8,134 bases of DNA from Acidobacteriota bacterium (GTDB taxonomy: Bacteria > Acidobacteriota > Vicinamibacteria > Vicinamibacterales > JAFNAJ01). The notes under the pieces were generated by a model. It saw nothing but the letters and a program-made list of their open reading frames with translations. It was not told the origin of the DNA and ran no database searches. The translations under genes and the position numbers were made by a program. Positions 1 to 6,355 of the stretch are shown in pieces (the first letter of the stretch is position 1; the number at the start of each line of letters is the position of its first letter). Where the stretch lies: the NCBI GenBank assembly GCA_017860085.1, contig JAFNAJ010000232.1:1-8134 (forward strand), written 5' to 3'.

Positions 1-108
1 TGCCGACTGGGGCCTCGGCGCAGGCTGCCCGGCAACGGGCGCAGCCCACCAACACGCCGCCACGAGGGCGCAGAGTACCAGGGCTGGTCGAGGGTCGCGT
101 GCGTTCAC
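1..108 (-). CDS. N-terminal fragment of an exported protein or lipoprotein (partial, runs off window)
   Basis: Only the first 36 codons are visible; the reading frame is still open at base 1. It starts with GTG (108-106), and no other start codon lies in frame upstream as far as the preceding gene. The N-terminus is a typical Sec signal peptide: a short n-region with two arginines (residues 5 and 7), a hydrophobic core ALVLCALVAACWWAAPVAG, then a Pro/Gln/Ala-rich stretch like a mature N-terminus or linker. Signal peptidase I could cut after VAG. LVAAC also resembles a lipobox, so a lipoprotein is possible. It lies 63 bases after the PEP-synthase-like gene on the same strand and may be the fourth gene of that operon. 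The function cannot be inferred from this fragment. I am confident that it is coding and exported, less so of the exact start, because no good Shine-Dalgarno stands right before the GTG. Confidence 0.62.
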   Translation of the reverse strand, partial: MNARDPRPALVLCALVAACWWAAPVAGQPAPRPQSA

Positions 109-143
109 GAGCGTCGGGCGGGCATCACACCGTGGCTCCTCCC
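105..143 (-). promoter_or_regulatory. Shine-Dalgarno plus mini-ORF coupled to the exported-protein start
   Basis: On the minus strand a strong ribosome-binding sequence GGGAGGAG (143-136) is followed, after 7 to 10 bases, by GTG-ATG (128-123). These codons open a tiny frame (ATG at 125, peptide MPARRS) that ends in TGA at 107-105. That TGA overlaps the GTG start of the exported protein (108-106) as GTGA. A ribosome ending the mini-ORF would therefore be placed on the next start, which would explain why that start lacks its own Shine-Dalgarno. A second short frame (ATG at 145, stop at 127-125) overlaps the mini-ORF start as TGATG. The pieces are seen directly; the coupling function is inferred, and in 60 bases such an arrangement could arise by chance. 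Confidence 0.35.
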
Positions 144-171
144 ATGATATTCGACCCGAGCGGGCGGGAGG

Positions 172-2706
172 TCAGTCGGCGCCGGGGTCAACGGTCCCTG
201 CCGTCCCATCGACGGCCACGATCTGGCCATTGCGCAGCCGGCGGGTCACGTCGCGCACGCCCATGACAGCCGGCAGCCGCATCTCGCGCGCGGTGACCGC
301 GCCGTGCGACAGCGGCCCTCCGGCTTCGGTCACCAATCCCGACGCGCTGTAGAACAGCGGGGTCCACGCCGGGTTCGTGGTCTTCGCAATGAGCACCGCG
401 CCGGCCGGGAACCTGGCGAAATCGTCCGGCCCGGTGACGATGAAGCATGGCCCGGTCACCTGGCCGGGGCTCCCGGGGAGTCCGCGCAGCGCCTGCCCAC
501 CGAGCGACGGCGCCGGGGCAGTCCCGCGCGTCCACGGAGGAGGCGACGCCCACGCCCGGTCGTATCCGCGCTTGGTGTCGTACGCCAGGCGCCGCACCCG
601 CGCGGCGTCGATGCTCGGGTACGCCACGACGGCCGCCTCCACCTGGTCCTTTCGCAGGAAGAAGATGTCTTCGGCCGCGTCGAGGGCGCCGCACGCGACG
701 AGGCGCTCGCCGAGCGCGCAGGCCACGCGCCGGGCCACCGGGTTGAGACGCGTGGTTTCGTAGTGCTCCACGTCGTCGAGGGTGGTGTACGCGCGCGCCA
801 GCCGGATCAACTCGCGGAAGAAGAACCGCAGGTCCGGGGGGACGGCGGAGAGGAACTGATGCTCGGTGTCGAACTGCCGCGCCTGCTGGTCGCGAGCGGT
901 CGTTGCCGGGTCCTCGTCGATCCCGGCCCGGAGGATGAGCGCGATGGAGTCGAGGACCACCCCCGGCTGGCCCGACCACGTCGGCTGCAGGTAGTCCATG
1001 TCGAGCTCGCGATGCCCGTGATCGTCGAGGAAGCGCGCGAAACGGGCCGCAAAGGCGGGGAAGGCTTCGAGGCGTCGTTCCGCCGCGATGACGCGTCCAG
1101 GGGCCGCCAGCAGCAGCGTGTGGAGCGCCGGGGTGTCGGCCGCGAGCCGCGCCAGGCTGTGGATCTCACGATTGACGAGAGCCGTCTTCGTCTCGCAGCC
1201 GGCGAGCAGGCCGTCTACGACCCCGAGCACCCGGTCCGGTCCTGCGACCATCGACACCAGTGCGTGCAGCACCCGGTGCAGGATGGTCTGCGTGAGCGAG
1301 ATCGCGATGTTCGGCCGGAAGTAGTCGGAGGCGAGGTCGAGCATCTCGACGACGTGGTCCCAGAGGGCGGGGACGTCGAGCTCGGCGACGGGCGCGGCCG
1401 AGAGGCGCCCGAGGCGCACGAGGTAGCGGTCGAGGTCGCGCGCCCAGATCACCGGCAGATCCACGACCCACTCATAGCGACGAGCGAGGGACGGCAGCTC
1501 GGCCACGAGCTCGGGCACGGAGCGTGCGCGAAGCGGGCGGAAGGTCCCCAGCAGCTCCACGGCCGTCTGGTTGCCATACACGTAGTGATCGAAGAGCGCG
1601 AACCAGTCCGAGCGGATGGGCGGCAGCCCCATGAGCGACAGCGAATGCGCGAGCGATCCCTTGAAGGCCACGCTGATGAAATCCCAGGTGAGGGGCGACA
1701 TCGGGTTGGGGAAGCGCTCCGCCGACTCGTCGCGCGTCCAGCGGGGCTCGACGGCGGTGACCGGGCGTGACTGGAACAGGAAGAGCGTGTCGTCGTGCAG
1801 GCCCCACTCGGTGTCCTGCGGCCAGCCGTAGTGCGTTTCGACCGCACGCACGAGGTCGCCCACCCTCGAGACCTGTGCTTCCGTGAGACAAGGCTCGCTG
1901 GCGCGCGCGTCCTCCGTCGGCCGAGACGTCGTTCCAGATCGAGTGGCCACGACCGCCTCGCGCTTGGCGCCGATCCGCCGGTCGACGACTTGCAGCGAGC
2001 ACTTGTCCACCTCGAAATGATCGACGTCGGCTTCGCCGGAGACCACCGATTCGCCGAGTCCATAGTTGGCATCGATGACGATGCGATCGACGCGCCCCGC
2101 GACCGGGTCGATCGAGAAGCCCACACCCGCGACGTCGCAGGCGACTTGCGCCTGGACGACCACGGCCATGCGCGCGGCGTGCTGGTCGAAGCCCTGGTGG
2201 TGGCGATAGGCCACGGCGCGGTCGCCCCACAGCGAGACGAAGCAGTCGCGGACGCGCGTGGCGACGTTGGCGGCCGTCACGTTGAGGTAGGTGTCGTGGG
2301 CGCCGGCGAACGCGGCCTGCGCGAGGTCCTCGAACGACGAGGACGAGCGCACGGCCCACGCGGCGATCGGGACGTGGGCACCGCTCGTGCCGACGCGTGC
2401 GAGGGCGTCTCGGGTTTCCTGCTCGATCTCGGGGGGCAGGGGAAGGGCCGCCAGTTGTTCCCTGATCGCGCGGCACTGGTCGCGCAGGTGCTCGGCGTTT
2501 GCGAGGTCGAGGGCGTTGACCGCCGCCCGCAGCCAGGGGGCGTGCGCCACGAAGCGCGAATACGCCTCCGTCGTGATCACGAACCCGACCGGGACTGGAA
2601 AGCCCGCGGCGGCGAGCGCCATGAGATTCCGGCCCTTGCCGCCCACGAGCGGCGTGACGCCGAACTCGGATCGGTGGAAATCGACGGCGAGGGGGATGGC
2701 GTTCAT
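172..2706 (-). CDS. PEP-synthase / rifampicin-phosphotransferase-like ATP-dependent phosphotransferase
   Basis: 844 residues in the three-part layout of PEP synthases and rifampicin phosphotransferases (Rph). Residues 15-318 are the PPDK-type ATP-grasp domain, with GGKGRNL at 22-28 (K24), RSSSSFED at 120-127 and the closing DTEWG...QSRPVT at 298-317. Residues 330-720 form a helical middle domain with NPMSPLTW (334-341), HGHRE (563-567) followed by QPTW, and EDIFFLRKDQV (679-689), all similar to Rph-type proteins. Residues 740-844 are the swivelling phosphohistidine domain; GGPLSHGAVTARE places the catalytic His at 801. Family members transfer phosphate from ATP through this His to a small acceptor. 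Here the acceptor is unknown; there is no sign that it is pyruvate. The frame stays open upstream to 2970, but the ATG at 2706 has a good ribosome site and the GGKG motif follows at the usual distance. It is the third gene of the PAP2-acyltransferase operon, overlapping its neighbour as ATGA. It is probably cytoplasmic. Confidence 0.9.
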   Translation of the reverse strand: MNAIPLAVDFHRSEFGVTPLVGGKGRNLMALAAAGFPVPVGFVITTEAYSRFVAHAPWLRAAVNALDLANAEHLRDQCRAIREQLAALPLPPEIEQETRDALARVGTSGAHVPIAAWAVRSSSSFEDLAQAAFAGAHDTYLNVTAANVATRVRDCFVSLWGDRAVAYRHHQGFDQHAARMAVVVQAQVACDVAGVGFSIDPVAGRVDRIVIDANYGLGESVVSGEADVDHFEVDKCSLQVVDRRIGAKREAVVATRSGTTSRPTEDARASEPCLTEAQVSRVGDLVRAVETHYGWPQDTEWGLHDDTLFLFQSRPVTAVEPRWTRDESAERFPNPMSPLTWDFISVAFKGSLAHSLSLMGLPPIRSDWFALFDHYVYGNQTAVELLGTFRPLRARSVPELVAELPSLARRYEWVVDLPVIWARDLDRYLVRLGRLSAAPVAELDVPALWDHVVEMLDLASDYFRPNIAISLTQTILHRVLHALVSMVAGPDRVLGVVDGLLAGCETKTALVNREIHSLARLAADTPALHTLLLAAPGRVIAAERRLEAFPAFAARFARFLDDHGHRELDMDYLQPTWSGQPGVVLDSIALILRAGIDEDPATTARDQQARQFDTEHQFLSAVPPDLRFFFRELIRLARAYTTLDDVEHYETTRLNPVARRVACALGERLVACGALDAAEDIFFLRKDQVEAAVVAYPSIDAARVRRLAYDTKRGYDRAWASPPPWTRGTAPAPSLGGQALRGLPGSPGQVTGPCFIVTGPDDFARFPAGAVLIAKTTNPAWTPLFYSASGLVTEAGGPLSHGAVTAREMRLPAVMGVRDVTRRLRNGQIVAVDGTAGTVDPGAD

Positions 2707-4064
2707 GGGGTCACCTCGTGGGGGCTGTCGAGCCGTGCGGCCAGCCTGCCGATGCTGTCGATGATGGCGCGTCCCTCGGAGGCGAGGTCCCGCTGCAGGG
2801 AGGGCTTTGTGAGAAAGCGGAGGAACGTGCGGGTCCGGCGCAGGGCGCTGCCGGCGCGCTCCCGGTACAGCAGGGCGTAATAGCCGGTGTAGGGGAGCAG
2901 CGCGGAGTAAAGCGCGGCCCACGCGGGCGGCATCAGCCACCAGGCGAGCGTGAGCACAGCCAGGTACCACACGAGGAAGATCACCACGCCGGGGTAGACC
3001 GTGTTGGTGGCCCAGTGGTCCTCATCGGTGGACAAGGCGCGCGCGGCCGCGCGGGTCGCCAGGTACGGAGCGGCGTGGTGGAGGGTTCCCCACCCGGCAA
3101 GCGGTGCGCCCACCACCAGCAGCTCGAACTCACGAAGCACGAACAGCGCGACACGCCCGGGGTGCATCGACAAGAAGACCTCGGCCGGGAGAATGCCCGC
3201 GCGGCGGAGCGCCGCGCGATACCGCCCGATCCGCTGGACGAGCGCCTGCACCGCATCAGGCGCCTCGTGGCTCAGCTGTCGATATCCCTCCTGCAACCGC
3301 GCCAGTAGGCGGAACCACGCCGCCACCTCGGGCTCGTCACGTCCGAGCGGCGCAGGCATGGCGCCGGCCGTGACCACGAGCTCGGCCGCCATCCCAAGCA
3401 CGGCCGACTCGCGCCGCGAGTCGTAGTTGAGCGTGATGGCACGCACGCGGTCGTAGATGTCCTGGGTGAGGGCGCGCGCGTCAGCGCCGGGGTGGTCGGC
3501 CAGCCAGCGCGAGGCGTCGACCGGTTCGCCACATCGCAGCCACACCGAGGAGCGGAACGTGTCCTTGTCTGTGTAGTGGAGTCCCACGGGGACGACGCTC
3601 AGGGCCTTCGAAGGACCGTGTCGCTGCGCGAACGCCACCGCGAGTCGGGCGGCCCCGCTGTGGAACGGGCGCAGCGCGGGACCGGAGTGGCTGACACCCT
3701 CGGGAAACAGGCACACCGCGCCGCCGGCGTCCAGAATGGCGCCAAGGCGCGCGAGCGCTTCGACGTTCTGCCGTGGGTCGGCCCCCTTGTCGACGTCCTG
3801 TCGACGGTGCACGACCACGACCCCGAGTGCCCAGAACAACGCGCGGAGCAGCGGGTTCTGGCGCAGCACGTGCTTGGCCGTCACGGTGAGGCGCCGATCG
3901 ATCGCGGTGACCAGCACCAGGGGGTCGACCAGCGAGTTCGTGTGGTTGGGCAGGAGCAACACGGCGCCTTGCGCCGGCACGCGGTCGAGTCCCTCGACCT
4001 CGATGCGCCGGAAGAACACCTCAAGTGCGATCGTCGCCAGCAGACGGAAGGCCGAGTACAGCAT
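2703..4064 (-). CDS. PlsC-superfamily acyltransferase, glycerol-3-phosphate acyltransferase-like with C-terminal membrane domain
   Basis: 453 residues. The first 210 or so form a lysophospholipid/glycerol-phosphate acyltransferase domain: acceptor/catalytic motif NHTNSLVDP (40-48), GVVVVHRRQD (81-90), FPEGVSHSG (120-128) and VPVGLHY (158-164). Such enzymes move an acyl chain from acyl-CoA or acyl-ACP to a glycerol-phosphate or lysolipid at the cytoplasmic membrane. His41 and Asp47 are separated by five residues rather than the usual four of HX4D; from memory this spacing is typical of the Gpt2/Sct1-like branch of glycerol-3-phosphate acyltransferases. The extra C-terminal 240 residues include two strongly hydrophobic segments (about 357-378 and 382-400) followed by a basic stretch, also as in that branch. 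A short hydrophobic N-terminus (about 5-17) may be a membrane anchor. The start lies inside the end of the PAP2 gene, with only a weak ribosome site (GAAGA), so coupled translation is likely. The exact acyl acceptor is unknown. Confidence 0.88.
   Translation of the reverse strand: MLYSAFRLLATIALEVFFRRIEVEGLDRVPAQGAVLLLPNHTNSLVDPLVLVTAIDRRLTVTAKHVLRQNPLLRALFWALGVVVVHRRQDVDKGADPRQNVEALARLGAILDAGGAVCLFPEGVSHSGPALRPFHSGAARLAVAFAQRHGPSKALSVVPVGLHYTDKDTFRSSVWLRCGEPVDASRWLADHPGADARALTQDIYDRVRAITLNYDSRRESAVLGMAAELVVTAGAMPAPLGRDEPEVAAWFRLLARLQEGYRQLSHEAPDAVQALVQRIGRYRAALRRAGILPAEVFLSMHPGRVALFVLREFELLVVGAPLAGWGTLHHAAPYLATRAAARALSTDEDHWATNTVYPGVVIFLVWYLAVLTLAWWLMPPAWAALYSALLPYTGYYALLYRERAGSALRRTRTFLRFLTKPSLQRDLASEGRAIIDSIGRLAARLDSPHEVTP
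2711..2717 (-). promoter_or_regulatory. Shine-Dalgarno fixing the start of the PEP-synthase-like gene
   Basis: The minus strand reads GAGGTGA at 2717-2711, with GAGG seven bases before the ATG at 2706-2704. It lies inside the last codons of the acyltransferase gene. It supports the 844-residue product over the 88-residue-longer open frame that would overlap the acyltransferase, and fits coupled translation through the ATGA overlap. Confidence 0.7.
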
Positions 4065-4962
4065 GCGCGTCTTCGCCCGGAAGAGGTGTGAGGCCGTGTG
4101 CCATCCGCGCGCGCATCCAGCGGCGGACCAGCGCCGGTCCCGTGCGCACGCACAGCAGCGCGATGACCGTGCCCGCGACGAGATCGATGACGTAGTGGTA
4201 GCGCAGGACGAGCGTGGCGCCGTAGATCGAGACGACGATCGGGAAGTATGTCAGCCCGCGGAGGCGGTTGGTGCGCAGGTCGAAGACGCACAGGTACAGC
4301 GAGCTGCCGACGTGCAGGCTGGGAAAGGCGCCGAAGAAGCCGCCCGTCGACGCCACGCCCCGCACCACGAGGTCGTGGAACGCGCCACCGTGCAGCGCGC
4401 TCACGTAGTCGGCCGCATGGAAGGCGATCGGTCCTTGCGCCGGGAGGAAGACGTACCCCAGGTAGCTCGTCGCGTACGTGAGCATCCAGCCGGTGAGGAA
4501 CGCGTCGCGCTCGACGGGCGGCCGGCCCAGGGTGCCCAGCGCCGCCGAGAGGTAGATGTAGGGAATGAACAACGCGTAAGGCACCGCGAACGCCTCGACG
4601 AGGAGGGGCGTCTGCAGGCGCTCGAGTGCCACCGGGTGCAGACCGAGCAGGTGGGCGTCCACCCAGCTCAGCGCGGCGTCGGCCGGCGGCATTGCGGCCA
4701 GCCCCAGGTGTCCAAGCGTGGTGTAGAGCGTGAAGACCACGCCGACGGTGACGGCCGGGCGGGCCGCCTGCGCGATCCATCGCGACTGGCTGGTTGCGGC
4801 AAAAGCGACGTAGGCCGTGAAGCCCGCCAGCAGCGCGGCGTGGACGAGGAGCGACGACCACACCTCGGCGGCGCCCCCGGGCACGCGCGCCAGGCACACG
4901 AGCACGGCGATCGCCAGGATCAACCACACCGCACGGTCGGCCGGGTGGATGCGCGCGAGCAT
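4021..4962 (-). CDS. PAP2_3-family membrane phosphatase / phosphoinositol-transferase-like protein
   Basis: 313 residues and very hydrophobic, with about seven or eight possible membrane helices (for example 11-25, 36-56, 70-91, 122-143, 155-174, 218-227, 238-252 and 257-273). It carries the lipid-phosphatase signature in the form used by the Aur1/inositolphosphotransferase-like PAP2_3 group: GAFPSLH (211-217, His217) and LRYHYVIDLVAG (253-264, Arg254, His256, Asp260). The histidines form the phospho-enzyme relay in PAP2 proteins. Family members either dephosphorylate lipid phosphates such as phosphatidate or isoprenyl diphosphate, or transfer a phospho-headgroup between lipids; the sequence alone does not decide which. 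The active site would lie at the membrane face. It is the first gene of the operon, directly behind a strong promoter. The ATG at 4962 has no visible Shine-Dalgarno. The last 44 bases overlap the acyltransferase gene, giving a polar, non-membrane tail after residue 285. Confidence 0.88.
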   Translation of the reverse strand: MLARIHPADRAVWLILAIAVLVCLARVPGGAAEVWSSLLVHAALLAGFTAYVAFAATSQSRWIAQAARPAVTVGVVFTLYTTLGHLGLAAMPPADAALSWVDAHLLGLHPVALERLQTPLLVEAFAVPYALFIPYIYLSAALGTLGRPPVERDAFLTGWMLTYATSYLGYVFLPAQGPIAFHAADYVSALHGGAFHDLVVRGVASTGGFFGAFPSLHVGSSLYLCVFDLRTNRLRGLTYFPIVVSIYGATLVLRYHYVIDLVAGTVIALLCVRTGPALVRRWMRARMAHGLTPLPGEDAHAVLGLPSAGDDRT

Positions 4963-4976
4963 GCCGGAACAGGCCG

Positions 4977-5005
4977 AGTATCCCGCCCGATCCGGGGGCT
5001 GTCAA
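4977..5005 (-). promoter_or_regulatory. Sigma70-type promoter of the PAP2-acyltransferase-PEP-synthase-like operon
   Basis: On the minus strand a perfect -35 box TTGACA (5005-5000) is followed, after exactly 17 bases, by GATACT (4982-4977), four of six matches to the -10 consensus including the key A at position 2 and final T. Transcription would start near 4970, only about eight bases before the ATG at 4962, giving an almost leaderless mRNA. This matches the lack of a Shine-Dalgarno there. The boxes are seen directly; activity and start point are inferred. Confidence 0.65.
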
Positions 5006-5063
5006 TCGCGGTCTCGGGCCATCGGCTGGCGTCGATCGCGAAACGGCGCCATCATACGCGCGT

Positions 5064-5078
5064 GGAGGCGACATGATG
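5064..5078 (+). promoter_or_regulatory. Shine-Dalgarno and ATG-ATG start not in frame with the NTF2-like gene
   Basis: GGAGG at 5064-5068 stands four and seven bases before two consecutive ATG codons (5073-5078), an ideal start site pointing toward the NTF2-like coding region. That ATG frame (starts MMCTCQRPRLRLSLAFVV) differs from the frame carrying the NTF2-like sequence. A one-base insertion between about 5076 and 5140, for example in the run of five G at 5134-5138, would explain it. Otherwise this marks a different small peptide. Confidence 0.45.
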
Positions 5079-5187
5079 TGTACCTGTCAACGGCCGCGCC
5101 TGCGGTTGTCACTCGCGTTCGTGGTCGGCGACCGGGGGCCAGACGCCCGACTGGAACCGGGTCCGCAGCTTCTTCCTGCCCGAGGCC

Positions 5188-5544
5188 GTGGTCGTGCTGC
5201 GCACCAGCCGGACGGCGATGTCGGTCTTCTCGCTCGACGGCTTCGTGAAGGACTTCGTGGACTTCTACGAGCGGCCCATGAAGGTCGGCGACAAGGCGGT
5301 CACGCCAAAGGTCGACGGCTTCACCGAGCGGGTCGTGCAGCTGAAGTCGTGGGTCTTCGGGGACATCGCCCACATCCTGGTGCTGTACGAGGCGCACATT
5401 CCCGGCTCGTCTCGCCCGCCCCAGCAGGGCGTGGACAGCTGGGAGCTCGTGCGGCGCGAGGGGCGCTGGTGGATTGCGGCAGTGACGAACGAGATCGTCA
5501 CGCCCGATCGGCCGGTGCCGCCCGAGCTACGAACAGAGCGGTAG
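5188..5544 (+). CDS. NTF2/SnoaL-like small protein, N-terminus probably disrupted
   Basis: From the first usable start (GTG at 5188) 118 residues are encoded, but convincing coding continues upstream in the same frame (GQTPDWNRVRSFFLPEA, 5137-5187) back to a stop at 5074-5076, with no start codon between. The pattern PDW-RVRSFFLPEAVV, a central helix FVKDFVDFYERP, FGDIAHILVLYEAH, then VDSWELVRREGRWWIAAVTNE, looks like the NTF2-like fold of small exported or cytoplasmic proteins in the SnoaL/DUF4440-type group. Most have no known reaction; they bind small ligands or act as accessory proteins. Members usually carry 30-45 residues before the DW motif, so the 5188 start cuts off the first helix and part of the first strand. 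A frameshift relative to the ATG at 5073 is the likeliest explanation; removing one base would give about 156 residues. It ends 34 bases before the PIG-L gene on the same strand, so the two may be co-transcribed. Confidence 0.6.
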   Translation: MVVLRTSRTAMSVFSLDGFVKDFVDFYERPMKVGDKAVTPKVDGFTERVVQLKSWVFGDIAHILVLYEAHIPGSSRPPQQGVDSWELVRREGRWWIAAVTNEIVTPDRPVPPELRTER

Positions 5545-5578
5545 GTTCCTCGGTACGGTTCTTGATAGCGAGGAGCTC

Positions 5579-6355
5579 GTGACCTCCCGCAGTTGGCTGT
5601 TCCGACGACTTCAGGCGTCTCATCTCGCTGGCCGCTTTCGCGACCTGCGCGCCTGGTCGCGTCAACTCTCGGTCAGGGCCGAACCGGTTCCGCGGGCCAG
5701 CGCGGCGCTCGTCATCGCCCCGCATCCCGACGACGAGTCGATCGGGTGCGGCGGGACGGTTGCCCTGATGGTGGCAGCCGGCGCCAAGGTGGACGTCGTC
5801 TACACGACGAACGGCGCGAGGGGCGCGGCGGATCGATCGACGGCCCAGGCCGGTCCCTCGCAGGCCCTCGCGAAGCGGCGCGCCGAGGAGGCCCGGGCCG
5901 CCTGCTCGATGCTCGGCGTGCGCGACGTCGTGTTCCTCGACGCCGAAGACAGCGGTCTCCATCACCGGCTCGACCTGGTTGGCGCGCTTCGGGACGTGGT
6001 CCATCGGAACGCCTACGACATCGTGTTCATGCCCTGGCCATACGACGGTCACGTCGACCACCGGTCGAGCTTCGAGCTCGGGCGGCGCGCGCTGCGCCGG
6101 ATCACACCAGCCCCGGCGGTCTGGCTCTACGAGGTCTGGACGCCGCTCGTCCCGAACGCGGCGGTGGACATCAGCGCGGCTGCGGACGTGAAGCGCCGGG
6201 CGATCGCCTGCCATGCCAGTCAGCTCGACGCGCTGGATTACGTGGAGCTCGGCATGGCGCTCAGCCGCTACCGCAGTGGGCTGCGCCCGGGTGCCGTGGC
6301 CGCCGAAGCGTTTTTCGTCACAGCAGGGAACGAGCTCGGGCAGTTCAGGGGGTAG
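5579..6355 (+). CDS. PIG-L (LmbE) family zinc-dependent deacetylase
   Basis: 258 residues, the normal size for the family. The zinc site is clear: HPDDE at 49-53 inside APHPDDESIGCGGT, and the second metal motif HVDH at 158-161. Other conserved pieces are KRRAEEARAACSMLG (99-113) and the late KRRAIACHASQ (205-215, His212). Characterised relatives remove N-acetyl groups from N-acetylglucosamine moieties, as in GPI, mycothiol, bacillithiol and some antibiotic pathways; the substrate here is unknown. The first 40 residues are basic and not hydrophobic, so it is likely cytoplasmic. The start is GTG with GAGGAG at 5570-5575 just before it; no earlier start exists in this frame after the preceding gene. 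CCTCG at 5548-5552 could pair with CGAGG at 5569-5573 and mask that site, but five pairs are weak evidence. Its last 11 bases overlap the end of the opposing glycosyltransferase gene. Confidence 0.92.
   Translation: MTSRSWLFRRLQASHLAGRFRDLRAWSRQLSVRAEPVPRASAALVIAPHPDDESIGCGGTVALMVAAGAKVDVVYTTNGARGAADRSTAQAGPSQALAKRRAEEARAACSMLGVRDVVFLDAEDSGLHHRLDLVGALRDVVHRNAYDIVFMPWPYDGHVDHRSSFELGRRALRRITPAPAVWLYEVWTPLVPNAAVDISAAADVKRRAIACHASQLDALDYVELGMALSRYRSGLRPGAVAAEAFFVTAGNELGQFRG

Noticed and set aside
304..1770. 488-codon open frame on the plus strand opposite the PEP-synthase-like gene
   Set aside because: It is antisense to a clear three-domain enzyme, its product is Arg/Glu/Gly/Pro-rich without domains, and such frames are expected in high-GC DNA.
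1795..2880. 361-codon plus-strand frame across the acyltransferase/PEP-synthase junction
   Set aside because: Low-complexity charged product with no motif, opposite two well-supported genes.
2707..2970. 88-residue N-terminal extension of the PEP-synthase-like gene
   Set aside because: It overlaps acyltransferase coding, is Arg/Ala/Pro-rich without family resemblance, and the ATG at 2706 has a good Shine-Dalgarno and the normal distance to the GGKG motif.
3736..5076. 446-codon plus-strand frame opposite the PAP2 and acyltransferase genes
   Set aside because: Arg/Asp/Glu/Gln-rich shadow with no domain, lying over clear coding on the other strand and over its promoter.
5085..5090. Second minus-strand TTGACA as an additional promoter for the lipid operon
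   Set aside because: No acceptable -10 hexamer lies 16-18 bases downstream (CTCCAC at 17), so it is probably chance.
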